Positions 48,944 through 58,171 of a stretch of DNA of 64,000 nt are shown here, piece by piece; within the stretch, counting starts at the first letter, position 1, and each line of letters begins with the position of its first letter. Both the position numbers and the translations under genes were made by a program. The DNA comes from Vibrio chagasii (GTDB lineage: Bacteria > Pseudomonadota > Gammaproteobacteria > Enterobacterales > Vibrionaceae): assembly GCF_024347355.1 (NCBI RefSeq), contig NZ_AP025465.1:1798001-1862000 (forward strand), given 5' to 3'. The notes under the pieces were generated by a model that saw only the letters and a list, made by a program, of their open reading frames with translations, was not told the origin of the DNA and made no database searches.

Positions 48944-50251
48944 TTGAATTGCATTCAAGCAACAACATTAGGATTAGCGATAGCGCTGAGTTTGCCGGCT
49001 GGCGCACAAACCTTAGAGCAGGCTGTAGCATTTACTTTAGAAAGTAACCCTGAAATCAAAAGTGCTTACAACGAGTATATTAGTAAACGTTACTTGAATG
49101 ATGCATCAGGGGGAGCCTACCGACCAAGTATCGATTTAGATGGAGGTATTGGTTATGAACATACTGATCTCGCGACCAACCAAGACACCACCGACCTAAC
49201 ACGAAAAGAAGCAACGATTACGTTAACCCAATTGATATGGGATGGGGCTAATACGTCAAATGACATCGATCGTACTGCGGCTGACGCTGAGTCTGTGCGC
49301 TATCAACTGTTATCTAACGCCCAGGACATAGCACTTGAAGTAACAAAAGTGTATCTTGACGCAGTTAAAGCTTATGAAGTTCTTTCTCTCTCAGAAAGCA
49401 ACTTAGCGACACACAAAGAGATATACAGTGATATTCGTAAGCGCGTGGAGTCAGGAATTGGCTCGACAGCAGATATGTCTCAAGTAGAAGCTCGTATTGC
49501 TAAAGCACATGGTAACTTACTCGCAGCTCAAAATAACTTGTTTGACACTCACACTCAATTTAAGCGACTTGTCGGACAATCTCCGCTGGGGCTAACCTTT
49601 CCTCGTGCCGATGCTGGTGCTATTCCATACACTGTTGATGGCGCCCTAGCAAAAGCCTTCAATCAACACCCTGTGATCAAGATAGCTCAAGCCGACGTTG
49701 ATTCAGCAAAGTTTCAGTATAAGCAGTCGAAAAGCACCAACTACCCAACAGTGTCTTTTGAAGCAGCGCAAACCTGGCGTGATGATGCCGGAGGTACAGA
49801 AGGAAGTAGTGATGAATTCTCGGCAATGGTTCGCTTGAGGTACAATCTTTATAATGGTGGTTCAGATCAAGACCGCGCTGAAAGCGCCGCTTACCAACTG
49901 AACAAAGCCAAGGATCTTCGTGAGAGCACGTACCGCAATGTCGAAGAGAGCTTACGTCTTTCCTGGAGTGCTCTGGATTTGACGGTCCAGCAAAAAGAAT
50001 TCCTATCTGATCACGTAGACTCGGCATCAGATACGGTTATCTCATATGAGAAGCAATACCGCATCGGTAAACGTACCCTTCTCGATTTGCTCAATACCGA
50101 GAATGAACTGTTTGAAGCTCGTAAAGGCTATTTAGATGCCAAGTATGACGAGCAATACGCAAAATATCGCGTTATGAACGCAACTGGTAATCTACTTACT
50201 GGCTTACGAGTTGAGATCCCTGAAGAATGGAATGAAAAGGTGGAATATTAA
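48944..50251 (+). CDS. TolC-family outer-membrane channel of the adhesin exporter
   Basis: Outer-membrane efflux protein (LapE/AggA-like), 435 residues from the chosen start. The frame opens at 48866, but the TTG at 48944 follows GGGGAG by seven bases and begins a good signal peptide (MNCIQATTLGLAIALSLPAGA|QT), so it is preferred. Typical duplicated TolC structure: QAVAFTLESNPEIKSAYNEY, LTQLIWDGANTSNDI, RVESGIGSTADMSQVEARIA, MVRLRYNLYNGGSDQDR and EKQYRIGKRTLLDLLNTENEL. Divergent from the adhesin; it should form the type I channel in which the retention module is held. The next gene starts on its stop codon. Confidence 0.9.
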   Translation: MNCIQATTLGLAIALSLPAGAQTLEQAVAFTLESNPEIKSAYNEYISKRYLNDASGGAYRPSIDLDGGIGYEHTDLATNQDTTDLTRKEATITLTQLIWDGANTSNDIDRTAADAESVRYQLLSNAQDIALEVTKVYLDAVKAYEVLSLSESNLATHKEIYSDIRKRVESGIGSTADMSQVEARIAKAHGNLLAAQNNLFDTHTQFKRLVGQSPLGLTFPRADAGAIPYTVDGALAKAFNQHPVIKIAQADVDSAKFQYKQSKSTNYPTVSFEAAQTWRDDAGGTEGSSDEFSAMVRLRYNLYNGGSDQDRAESAAYQLNKAKDLRESTYRNVEESLRLSWSALDLTVQQKEFLSDHVDSASDTVISYEKQYRIGKRTLLDLLNTENELFEARKGYLDAKYDEQYAKYRVMNATGNLLTGLRVEIPEEWNEKVEY

Positions 50252-50868
50252 TGAAGCTAACAAACACAGTTGTATCGCTTTGCTTCATGGTTATATCTAC
50301 CCATGCTTTAGCTGACAACAATGAAGATGAATTTGAGTATCGTGCGCTTCCGCCTGTCACTCAAATTTACGATCTACAAGATGACGACAACGATGGCGTA
50401 ATCAATGCGCGTGATTTGTGTGCCGATACGCAGATTGGTGCAGAAATAGATAACGACGGTTGTGGTTCATATTTCGAGTCGTCGGAGAAAAAAGAGCTCC
50501 ATATACTCTTCGCCAATAACTCTACAGAAATTAACCCAGCTTTTCTTAACCAGATACGCCAAATGGCTGCCTTTTTGAAGCGTTACGAAAGTACCACTAT
50601 TGAATTGCAAGGTTACGCTAGTAAGGTGGGTAATGCCGAGCACAACCTAATGCTGTCAAAAGAGCGGGCTGCCAACGTTAGACGTGCACTTATCAGCAAC
50701 GGCATTCAACCTTCTAGAGTCAACATCGTTGGCCATGGTGATTCTGAGTTCAGTAGCAATGACACCAAAATCAACCACGCACTTCACCGTAAAGTCGTTG
50801 CTTCTGTGGCCGGTTTTAAAGGCAATATCAAAGAAGAATGGCATATTTTCACTAAGATTAAGAAGTAA
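50251..50868 (+). CDS. OmpA-domain protein with TSP3-like calcium repeat
   Basis: Exported protein of 205 residues. Signal peptide ends THALA|DNNEDE, followed by an acidic stretch, a thrombospondin-3-like motif (DDDNDGVINARDLCADT, with a paired Cys in DNDGCGSYF), and an OmpA-like peptidoglycan-binding domain (about 80-185) with LQGYASKVGNAEHNLMLSKE and SRVNIVGHGDSE. The ATG overlaps the TolC-family stop by one base (TAATG), so they are translationally coupled. OmpA proteins next to TolC genes are common in LapA-type adhesin loci; it probably ties the channel or adhesin to the cell wall (inference). Confidence 0.88.
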   Translation: MKLTNTVVSLCFMVISTHALADNNEDEFEYRALPPVTQIYDLQDDDNDGVINARDLCADTQIGAEIDNDGCGSYFESSEKKELHILFANNSTEINPAFLNQIRQMAAFLKRYESTTIELQGYASKVGNAEHNLMLSKERAANVRRALISNGIQPSRVNIVGHGDSEFSSNDTKINHALHRKVVASVAGFKGNIKEEWHIFTKIKK

Positions 50869-50879
50869 CCCTCCCCCTT

Positions 50880-50925
50880 TAACCATACTGAAACGCTATC
50901 TTAAATTCACGTTTCAGTATGGTTA
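50880..50925. terminator. Long hairpin after the OmpA-domain gene
   Basis: AACCATACTGAAACG (50881-50895) pairs perfectly with CGTTTCAGTATGGTT (50910-50924), a 15-bp stem with a 14-base loop. No run of T follows on the plus strand (ATAATTCC). It may end or stabilise the TolC-OmpA transcript. Confidence 0.5.
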
Positions 50926-51001
50926 TAATTCCTTGAATAGCATATACCTAAGCCGTCTATAATGTTAATCTTGCCACGTTATCAACATAGAGAATTAATC
51001 C

Positions 51002-51352
51002 ATGAGCAAACTAACAGCTGATACTCAAGCAAATCTAGAACTTTTCGTTTCTGAAACACAAGAAACTAAACTGGTATGGGGCCTTCGCAACGAAGAAGGT
51101 TGGCTAGCATGTGACTCAAGTGAATTCGAAAACAGCGAAGTGATGCCTTTCTGGTCTTCAAAAGAAGATGCTCAAACTCACAACGTTGAAGAGTGGGCTG
51201 ACTTTGAAGTACTAGAAATTCCACTAGACATCTTTGTCGAAGATTGGCTACTAACTCTTGCTGAAGATGGCGTACTAGTAGGTGTTAACTGGAACGAATC
51301 TCTAGAAGGCAAAGAGCTTGAGCCTTCTGACCTAGCGAAATTATACATCTAA
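51002..51352 (+). CDS. DUF2750 protein
   Basis: Small acidic protein of 116 residues. The features VWGLRNEEGWLACDSSEFE, VMPFWSSKEDAQTH, IPLDIFVEDWLLTLAEDG and VLVGVNWN match the DUF2750 family, which has no known function. No signal peptide or membrane helix, so cytoplasmic. It is flanked by hairpins and appears monocistronic. Confidence 0.82.
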   Translation: MSKLTADTQANLELFVSETQETKLVWGLRNEEGWLACDSSEFENSEVMPFWSSKEDAQTHNVEEWADFEVLEIPLDIFVEDWLLTLAEDGVLVGVNWNESLEGKELEPSDLAKLYI

Positions 51353-51359
51353 TTTCAAG

Positions 51360-51388
51360 TATCGGCCGTGCAAATTGTACGGCCGATA
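51360..51388. terminator. Palindromic hairpin after DUF2750
   Basis: ATCGGCCGT pairs with ACGGCCGAT across 9 bases. GC-rich stem 8 bases after the stop, but followed by CTCTCTG and not a T-run, so termination is uncertain. Confidence 0.5.
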
Positions 51389-51514
51389 TCTCTCTGATAA
51401 AACTAAATAAATTAGAGATCCCGTTCGCAATCCCTGCCACAAACACCCCTCAAAAATTGAAGCAAGATCAAACTAATCATAGAATATCGTTCTTTATCTA
51501 ATTGATAGCTTCTT

Positions 51515-53548
51515 GTGACACGTTCTCTTTTCCTTTGCTTTATATTTTTGGTTAGTTTTGTTACACACAGCCAACCAGTTAGTCCAAGTCTCTCTTTAGA
51601 CTCACCTATCACTTTGCCAAGAGCATCTGATATAAACACTCCAAACGCTGATTGGAATACACTTTACCTATCGACTTTGAAGCACTCTCCTGAACGTGCG
51701 TTAAACATGCTGCAAACACGCTATACGAGCTCGACTGTTTACGGTGATAAGCTTTACCTATCATCTCTCCTCTATCAATACATGAGTCATCGCGATCAAC
51801 CCTTCTATGGCATAGCTTCCAATGACAGCGAATACCAGGCAATTGAAAAAACATTTCTTTCTGCTCTGATGAAAGACGGCAAAGGTCAATATGAAGAGGC
51901 ACAGCAAGGCTTTTTGACTCTGTTAGCAAAAATGCAATCTCGTAGCGATTCAACCGGCAAAGCACTGCTCAAGTACCAATTATGTCGATCCCTCAACGAA
52001 CAAGCTAAATATCATCAAGCGAACTACTATTGCTCGGGGCTTGAGTCCGACTTACATGATGCCATCGATCCTGTGCTGCCCAAGTTCATTACTCATCGGG
52101 TCATCGCTAACAATCATCATTTTCGTAGTGACTACCACACCGCGTTAAATACCTATCTATCTTTGATCAAGGCATTCCCAAAAGGAAATGATATCTCTGG
52201 GGTTTACAACGATATTGGTAACTTACTCAAAGAGCTAAAACAGTATGAAAAATCAACTCAATACCTAGAGGAAGCGCTTGCCCTTAGAGCCGATGCTTCA
52301 GGCCTAATGAAGGCTCAGGTTCATCACAGCCTTGCTGATCTCTATTTAAATCAAAGCCAAAGCGACTTAGCGATTCATCACTTTGAACAAGCGCATAAAT
52401 TACTAAGAGAATCATCCCATAACTACGGCATGGCAGTCACTCGTTTAGGGTTAGGTAAAGCTTATACGCAAACACAAAAGTATGATTTAGCGCGAAGCTA
52501 TTTAGTAGAGTCACTCGAGGCTGCCAATGAATTGAACAATGATGGCATTCGTATCAATGCTTATCTGGCAGTGAGTGATATGTTCGAAGAGAAAAAGCTT
52601 ATGGCTGAGGCACTTAATTATGCCGAGCAAGCTTTGAAGTTAGCGGAACAGGTATCAAGACACAAATACACAGCTCAAGCTCTACTTCAATTATCTGAGA
52701 TACACAAAGCGCTTAATGATTACCAACAAGCGTTTATCTATTATCAACGATATTCATCCATTCAGATGGAAGCGCGAGATACAGACAACCGACTCGCACT
52801 CGAGGCGCTCGATATTGCTCATACCAAATATGAACAGGAACTAGAGAATTCCTTGTTAATGCATCAAGCGAACATTGACCGCCTTCATATCGAAAAAATG
52901 GAGCGCCAAAGCTGGGTTTACAACATCATTGTGATTCTATTGTTGTGTGGTGGGAGTTTTATGGTGTTCGCGAATAAAACAATTCGCTCAAAAGCAGCGA
53001 TTGACGCTACGACCAAAGCGTACAACAGAACTGAGATCATAAGACGAATTAAACGGGTGAAGCGTTCTCAAGAAACGAATAAACAGCATGTTCTAGTCTT
53101 ATTAGACTTAGATAAGTTTAAGAAAATCAATGATGAACATGGTCACCCAACCGGGGACAGAGCAATAGTTCACATTAGCAGACAAATCAGAAAGCATTTA
53201 ATGAGCGGAGAGTTGTTTGGTCGTTTAGGTGGTGAAGAGTTTGTAGTAATGCTGACAGACACCCCCCCACCGGAAGTAAGAGAACGAGTTGAAGAGTTGC
53301 ACTACGCCATATCAAGCACGGTCTTCTTATCAGAAAGTAAAAAGCCACTTAATGTAACCGCGAGTTTTGCTTACTTAGCAACCTCAAACGCATTAAGTGA
53401 CTTTGATGACTTGTATTCAGTTCTTGATCAAGCGTTGTATCAAGCAAAGAGCAACGGCCGAAACTGCATCATCGATGCCTATAACGAACCTATTGATTTA
53501 CCAGAAGTTATTTATTCTCAGCCTGTTTGCGAACCAACTCAGCCATGA
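51515..53548 (+). CDS. Exported TPR sensor with GGDEF diguanylate cyclase
   Basis: Membrane-bound enzyme making c-di-GMP from GTP, 677 residues. Signal peptide [16 protein letters not shown]; a periplasmic region (~25-465) of tetratricopeptide repeats ([41 protein letters not shown]); one membrane helix near 467-486 ([19 protein letters not shown]); and a GGDEF domain with [10 protein letters not shown] near 531 and active-site GGEEF at 572-576. The inhibitory RxxD site expected five residues before is MSGE here, so product feedback is probably missing. The start is a GTG with weak ribosome-binding sequence. Its 3' end overlaps that of queC by 41 bases. Near the adhesin, it could supply c-di-GMP to a LapD-type receptor (inference). 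Confidence 0.9.
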   Translation: MTRSLFLCFIFLVSFVTHSQPVSPSLSLDSPITLPRASDINTPNADWNTLYLSTLKHSPERALNMLQTRYTSSTVYGDKLYLSSLLYQYMSHRDQPFYGIASNDSEYQAIEKTFLSALMKDGKGQYEEAQQGFLTLLAKMQSRSDSTGKALLKYQLCRSLNEQAKYHQANYYCSGLESDLHDAIDPVLPKFITHRVIANNHHFRSDYHTALNTYLSLIKAFPKGNDISGVYNDIGNLLKELKQYEKSTQYLEEALALRADASGLMKAQVHHSLADLYLNQSQSDLAIHHFEQAHKLLRESSHNYGMAVTRLGLGKAYTQTQKYDLARSYLVESLEAANELNNDGIRINAYLAVSDMFEEKKLMAEALNYAEQALKLAEQVSRHKYTAQALLQLSEIHKALNDYQQAFIYYQRYSSIQMEARDTDNRLALEALDIAHTKYEQELENSLLMHQANIDRLHIEKMERQSWVYNIIVILLLCGGSFMVFANKTIRSKAAIDATTKAYNRTEIIRRIKRVKRSQETNKQHVLVLLDLDKFKKINDEHGHPTGDRAIVHISRQIRKHLMSGELFGRLGGEEFVVMLTDTPPPEVRERVEELHYAISSTVFLSESKKPLNVTASFAYLATSNALSDFDDLYSVLDQALYQAKSNGRNCIIDAYNEPIDLPEVIYSQPVCEPTQP

Positions 53549-54203
53549 TGCTTTCGCGGTCACCTAGGTAATCATTAAGGCCGACTTTACGTAATTCACA
53601 CGCTGGACAATCGCCACAACCATCACCAATGATGCCGTTGTAACAAGTTAGGGTTTTACTACGAACAAGCTCAAGTGCTGAGTATTGATCAGCTAAGGCC
53701 CAAGTTTCAGCCTTGTTTAGCCACATGAGTGGCGTTTTGATATCCAGCTGCTTATCCATACCTTGAACTAGCGCAGTGTTCATCGCTTTTACAAAGTCAT
53801 TGCGACAATCAGGGTAACCAGAAAAGTCTGTTTCACACACACCGGTAATCACCGTTTCCGCGCCAATTTGGTACGCGTAAATGCCAGCCAGTGTTAAGAA
53901 CAGAATGTTACGACCTGGGACAAACGAGTTTGGCAAACCGTTGTCTTGCAGTTCATGAGAAACAGGAATATCGTCACGAGTTAAAGAGCTGATAGCTAGC
54001 TCATTTAATAGAGTCACATCCATCACTTTGTGCGCTTTCACGCCTAACTCTTTAGCTAGTGATTCAGCGACTTCAATCTCGAGTTTATGACGCTGACCAT
54101 AGTCAAACGTAATCGCATGAACTTCATCATACTCTTTTAATGCTTGAACTAGACACGTGGTTGAGTCTTGACCACCACTAAATACTACTACTGCTTTTTT
54201 CAT
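53508..54203 (-). CDS. queC: 7-cyano-7-deazaguanine synthase QueC
   Basis: ATP-dependent enzyme that converts 7-carboxy-7-deazaguanine to preQ0 in queuosine synthesis. The ATP-PPase loop [13 protein letters not shown] is at the start, and four zinc cysteines lie at the C-terminus ([20 protein letters not shown]). The ATG at 54203 (MKKAVV) is chosen over the one at 54209 because AGGA is correctly spaced and because it gives 231 residues, the E. coli length. It follows queE by 63 bases on the same strand and overlaps the convergent diguanylate cyclase gene by 41 bases. Confidence 0.97.
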   Translation of the reverse strand: MKKAVVVFSGGQDSTTCLVQALKEYDEVHAITFDYGQRHKLEIEVAESLAKELGVKAHKVMDVTLLNELAISSLTRDDIPVSHELQDNGLPNSFVPGRNILFLTLAGIYAYQIGAETVITGVCETDFSGYPDCRNDFVKAMNTALVQGMDKQLDIKTPLMWLNKAETWALADQYSALELVRSKTLTCYNGIIGDGCGDCPACELRKVGLNDYLGDRESIMAELVRKQAENK

Positions 54204-54266
54204 TTCCATTCCTACCTAAAACTGACGAGCTTTCTACAACGGGTAAGTACTCTACAAAGTCACAAA

Positions 54267-54935
54267 CTATGCGATGCTCAAGTACTTATGAGTTTGAATT
54301 GATAAGCGCCAATTGCGCTCAATGCAGGTATCAATACAAAGCTTCGTCGCACGATCTTTTTGGCTAATTGGTTGTAGAGCAATCACAGTATCGTCAGATA
54401 CTTCTGCTCGTTCCAGTAAACCATCAAGTTGCTCGATATCCTTACTTGTTCCTACTGGGTGCTTAATCTCGTTCGCACGCTGTAAAGCGCTGTCTAAGAT
54501 TTCCAGTTTCGCTTTCATTGCCACCTTGGGTGACACCGTAACCCAAGTATCAGGTGTCGCTTTGACTTCAGATGTACCGCTAGTCTCAATTTGGCAGCGA
54601 CAGCCGTGTTTCTCAAATGCTTCAGTAAGAGGGACAAGATCATAAATACATGGCTCACCACCTGTAATCACAATGTGTTTTGCAGTGTAACCTTGCTTGA
54701 TGTATTCATTCACGATTCCTTGAGCATCAATAGAAGACCAAGTCGGTGAATCCTCTGTCTTAACCATGATATCACCAAGGCTAGTCTCGTCTTCTGGCAA
54801 AGCTTCCCATGTCTGTTTGGTATCACACCAAGAACAGCCTACAGGGCAAATTTGCAGACGAACAAAAACAGCAGGAACGCCGGTAAACACGCCCTCACCC
54901 TGGATGGTTTCAAACATTTCGTTAATCTTGTACAA
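54267..54935 (-). CDS. queE: 7-carboxy-7-deazaguanine synthase QueE
   Basis: Radical-SAM enzyme of queuosine synthesis that rearranges CPH4 to 7-carboxy-7-deazaguanine. The 222-residue protein has the QueE-variant cluster motif CPVGCSWCDT, then TWxxLPEDE, HIVITGGEPCIYDL, QIETSGTSEV, WVTVSPK and the C-terminal NWRLSIQTHKYLSIA, as in the enterobacterial enzyme (223 residues). First gene of queE-queC; a plausible promoter lies 44-72 bases upstream. Confidence 0.96.
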   Translation of the reverse strand: MYKINEMFETIQGEGVFTGVPAVFVRLQICPVGCSWCDTKQTWEALPEDETSLGDIMVKTEDSPTWSSIDAQGIVNEYIKQGYTAKHIVITGGEPCIYDLVPLTEAFEKHGCRCQIETSGTSEVKATPDTWVTVSPKVAMKAKLEILDSALQRANEIKHPVGTSKDIEQLDGLLERAEVSDDTVIALQPISQKDRATKLCIDTCIERNWRLSIQTHKYLSIA

Positions 54936-54978
54936 CTTTCCCTCAGCTCAATCATTTGATGAAATTAATCAACCGCAG

Positions 54979-55007
54979 ACCTTAAAGCACTTACCCCTTT
55001 TGGTCAA
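54979..55007 (-). promoter_or_regulatory. Putative sigma-70 promoter of queE
   Basis: Minus strand TTGACC, 17-base spacer, TAAGGT, placed 44 bases before the queE ATG. Boxes match four or five of six consensus bases each. No preQ1 riboswitch fold was recognised downstream of it. Confidence 0.45.
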
Positions 55008-55119
55008 ACAAATGAGTACTGATAAATCAGTTGATCAAAGCCCTAGCCTGAAGTTTCAAGTTCCCTTATCCTTTCGCCCGTTAGATTTCGTTAGCTTTTA
55101 ATTTTTAGTAAGGAACAGC

Positions 55120-55929
55120 ATGTACAAACTGATTGCTCTTGATATGGACGGTACACTTCTCAACAGTGACAAAGTGATTTCTCAAGAGAACAAAGACGCA
55201 ATTGCTAAAGCTCGCGCTGCGGGTGTGAAAGTCGTTCTGGCTTCTGGCCGCCCTTTAGAAGGCATGCAAAGCAAACTCGATGAGCTTTCAATTAACGGCG
55301 AGGATGACTTTGTACTCTTCTACAATGGCTCTATGGTTCAGAATGTATCAACAAAAGAGATCATTCATAGCGAGATCAGTAATGGTAAAGTAGCAAAAGA
55401 AATCGCTGCACTTGCCGAACAGCTTGGTGGCTATGTCCATGCATTCAGCAAAGTTCATGGTTTAATTACACCAGAGAACAACGAATACACCGGCATTGAG
55501 GCGCGCATTAACGGCTTAGATATTACCGAATTCGATTTTTCTCAGTTGGAAGACGACCACGAAATAATTAAAACCATGATTGTTGCTGAGCCAACGAAAC
55601 TGACAGACATCATCAGTAAATTGCCACAACAGCTTAAGAATCAGTTTACTATTGTTCAGAGCGCACCTTTTTTCTTAGAGTTCCTAAATCCGAACTCGAA
55701 CAAAGGTGTTGGTATTGAAGCCATTGCCAAACACTTAGGCATTACAGCCGAAGAAGTAATCTGTATGGGCGACGCTGAAAATGACCACCATATGCTGGAA
55801 TACGCGGGTCTGGGCATTGCAATGGACAACGCAATGGAAGAAACCAAGAAACTGGCAGATCACATCACAGCAAGCAACGACAATCATGGCGTAGCGGTTG
55901 CGATTGAAAAGTTTATCTTTAACTCGTAA
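55120..55929 (+). CDS. YidA-like HAD sugar phosphatase (Cof type)
   Basis: Cytosolic HAD-superfamily IIB phosphatase, 269 residues. Motif I LDMDGTLLNS with the nucleophile Asp8, motif II VVLASGRP, Lys in LNPNSNKGVG and motif IV VICMGDAENDHHML are present, with the C2B cap between about 85 and 190. The N-terminus and ASGRPLEGMQ segment are close to E. coli YidA, which acts on erythrose 4-phosphate and other sugar phosphates; substrate here is inferred. AAGGAA precedes the ATG. Confidence 0.9.
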   Translation: MYKLIALDMDGTLLNSDKVISQENKDAIAKARAAGVKVVLASGRPLEGMQSKLDELSINGEDDFVLFYNGSMVQNVSTKEIIHSEISNGKVAKEIAALAEQLGGYVHAFSKVHGLITPENNEYTGIEARINGLDITEFDFSQLEDDHEIIKTMIVAEPTKLTDIISKLPQQLKNQFTIVQSAPFFLEFLNPNSNKGVGIEAIAKHLGITAEEVICMGDAENDHHMLEYAGLGIAMDNAMEETKKLADHITASNDNHGVAVAIEKFIFNS

Positions 55930-55954
55930 TCATTCGACTGGTATCGTAGACATT

Positions 55955-55983
55955 AAAAAGGCTGTGCAATGCACAGCCTTTTT
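55955..55983. terminator. Bidirectional terminator
   Basis: GGCTGTGC-AAT-GCACAGCC with A5 before and T5 after. Placed between the convergent YidA-like gene (+) and the Nudix-PAP2 gene (-). Confidence 0.9.
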
Positions 55984-56005
55984 GTAGTTAACAAGTATCG
56001 TTCGA

Positions 56006-57418
56006 CTATTTTCTTGCCCAAGGCAAACGAAATGCCACAACACCAAACAAAATCAAAATTGGGAAGCGTAATGTCTCAACAATAAATGAAGCGATACCAC
56101 TAAAAGAAACAAAGCTACCAGCCCAGCTAATCAGCAGATTTCCCGCAAGCAACATCGCCATCACGCCTAGTACAACCTTAAACGAGAATTGACCGATTAA
56201 AGGTTTAGAGTCCGTTAGAGTCACGAGGCAAGCAATGGTCATTAAAATAGCGACCCAGAATGAGAACGTTGGCAGTGGCCAGATAACTGTAAGTACGATT
56301 GATAGTAGGCATAAGCCCCACCAAACGCCTTTGGATCTTAATAGCACACTAATATCAACATCGGGTTTACTATCAAGTCTCACTATATGCCAAGTCGTTA
56401 AGGCGCCTAACAAACCGCCCATCAACACATCACTGAAAAATGCACTGCCCGTATAAGCTTTAAACAGCATAATCCAAAGTAGCCCGGCAAGTACAATCAG
56501 TATCGACTTCTGCTCAAAAAGACGTTTTAGTTTCCACAGCACCAACAAAGTTAAACTCACCCAAAGCGCTGCCAACAAACTTGGAAAACTATAACCACTG
56601 CTCATCACTAATTTCAATGTTGGGAGATAAGCGTGTGGACGTGGGAAACCAAAACCTTGGTGCGCTATCAAAGTCAGCAGTGTCACTGATATCAAGGTGA
56701 AACCGAACTTCAACGCAAAGTTGCGACCAAAATGCCAAGCGATTAATGGCAAAATCACAATGAAAGCCCACGGTTTTGCGAGTAGATCGGTCAATAGAAC
56801 CGTATTAGAAAAGATACTAGGTAACTTATCGAACATGTTTTGCAGCGAGACAATCCAACCTAGTTCAACTTGGTGAACTTTTGGCGCTGCACCCACCAGC
56901 TCCGTCACATAAGTCACAGGCTGATTTGTCGCCAATAGAAACAGCTCATTAATCTCAGACCACTGTTCTGGGTAGCGGTATTCATTTGCTGGTAGCGCAG
57001 TAGGAGGAAGCAACATCGCCCTACTCACTTCGACGCCATAATGCGGAGCAAACCAAATAGGTAATTCAAAGCCACCTATCTCGTTTCGAGCTTGATAACT
57101 GATCACCTCAGAATCTGAGATACAATCATAAATAACAGCACTGTCTGTGTAACCAAGTACATCACCAACCGTTACGGATAGCCCCGCTTCTTCCCAGGTT
57201 TCGCGCTGCGCTGCGATAGCAGGTGATTCACCGGCGACTACGGTGCCTCCCGGGAGAGACAATTGCCCCGTGATCAGCTCATCAACTAACACAATTTGAT
57301 TGTCAGCACGTACTACACACAAGGCGCCCGCAATATGATCAGGCAAGGTGTTGTTTGCCAAAGCGGGAGTAGTACTCAACAGAGAAATAATAAAAATCAA
57401 TAGATATCGAATAGCCAA
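56006..57418 (-). CDS. Exported Nudix domain fused to PAP2-like membrane domain
   Basis: A 470-residue fusion. A signal peptide (LLIFIISLLSTTPALA) precedes a Nudix domain with a full Nudix box, from GGTVVAGES through the catalytic QRETWEEAGL (about residues 57-80). From about 210 come eight or so membrane helices of the PAP2/undecaprenyl-phosphate phosphatase type. The PAP2 motifs are only partly kept: FPRP remains, SGYSFPS lacks the following GH, and the third motif has SAFFSDVL where a catalytic His is expected. So the Nudix part, predicted outside the inner membrane, looks active while the phosphatase part looks inactive. Monocistronic or with the upstream acetyltransferase. Confidence 0.82.
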   Translation of the reverse strand: MAIRYLLIFIISLLSTTPALANNTLPDHIAGALCVVRADNQIVLVDELITGQLSLPGGTVVAGESPAIAAQRETWEEAGLSVTVGDVLGYTDSAVIYDCISDSEVISYQARNEIGGFELPIWFAPHYGVEVSRAMLLPPTALPANEYRYPEQWSEINELFLLATNQPVTYVTELVGAAPKVHQVELGWIVSLQNMFDKLPSIFSNTVLLTDLLAKPWAFIVILPLIAWHFGRNFALKFGFTLISVTLLTLIAHQGFGFPRPHAYLPTLKLVMSSGYSFPSLLAALWVSLTLLVLWKLKRLFEQKSILIVLAGLLWIMLFKAYTGSAFFSDVLMGGLLGALTTWHIVRLDSKPDVDISVLLRSKGVWWGLCLLSIVLTVIWPLPTFSFWVAILMTIACLVTLTDSKPLIGQFSFKVVLGVMAMLLAGNLLISWAGSFVSFSGIASFIVETLRFPILILFGVVAFRLPWARK

Positions 57419-57501
57419 CGAATTTACCTACAAATAATAGAAGAAATGGAGACTGCTATCGCAGTTGAACTATTGTAATGAAACACGCAAAAAATCGCTG
57501 T

Positions 57502-57981
57502 CTATGTTTTGTGCAAAGCCTTTCTCATCCATTGAATGTGAGGTGTGAACCCCATTTTTTGATAGAAGTCCTTGGCAGGAGAGTTAAAGTCCCAAACCTC
57601 GACAAACACTTGCGTTACACCATAGTTTTCGAAAGTGGATTCGATACGCTCAAACAACGACTGAGCGACATCCGCTTTTCGGTATTCCGGTAAAACAAAA
57701 AGCTCATCGACACTCCCCATCTGAACCGGCTTGCTCACTGTGGAGATAAGCTCACAAAAGTGTCCTGAAATGAACCCGACAATTAGCTGCCCTTTGAGCG
57801 CCACATACACTAGGCACTCTGGATCATCTAAGTACCTTGCAATACTCTTTTCCTGCTCGATCTCTTCAGCCGTCTTAAAGTGCTCAGGACAAGCAATATG
57901 ATGGTGATGGTGAAGATCAAACATCAACTCATTAAGTTGCTCTAGATCGGTGTGCTTTGCAGCTCTTAGTGTGACGTTCAT
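57502..57981 (-). CDS. GNAT-family N-acetyltransferase
   Basis: Cytosolic acetyltransferase of 159 residues. GNAT core: MNVTLRAAKHTDLEQLNELM, strand YVALKGQLIVGFISG, acetyl-CoA-binding VDELFVLPEYRKADVAQSLF and C-terminal DFNSPAKDFYQKMGFTP. Substrate is not readable. A run of five histidines (24-28, DLHHHHHIA) is in the N-terminal helix region. Same strand as the Nudix-PAP2 gene, 83 bases upstream of it. Confidence 0.88.
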   Translation of the reverse strand: MNVTLRAAKHTDLEQLNELMFDLHHHHHIACPEHFKTAEEIEQEKSIARYLDDPECLVYVALKGQLIVGFISGHFCELISTVSKPVQMGSVDELFVLPEYRKADVAQSLFERIESTFENYGVTQVFVEVWDFNSPAKDFYQKMGFTPHIQWMRKALHKT

Positions 57982-58095
57982 TATGAGTACGGTTCTCAGC
58001 CCAATTAATTATCTAAACAGAGTCTAGTTTACTTGCCATCACTAGCTATACAAGTGATTGAATTAATTCGTTGTTTGAACAGTGTATTTTAGATA

Positions 58096-58123
58096 CAAAA
58101 ATGACCACGTTGTCGTGGTCATT
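58096..58123 (-). terminator. Terminator after the glycine-zipper gene
   Basis: AATGACCACG and CGTGGTCATT form a perfect 10-bp stem with a 4-base loop, followed on the minus strand by TTTTGTATC. It lies about 50 bases beyond the stop at 58172. Bases 57982-58095 show nothing else clear. Confidence 0.82.
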
Positions 58124-58171
58124 CGCGTTGAGATGGGATGGTTGTTAAACCTATTGGGCAAGAGTCGAGCA

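Noticed and set aside
54936..55119. preQ1 riboswitch before queE
   Set aside because: No preQ1-I or preQ1-II type pseudoknot motif could be recognised in the leader.
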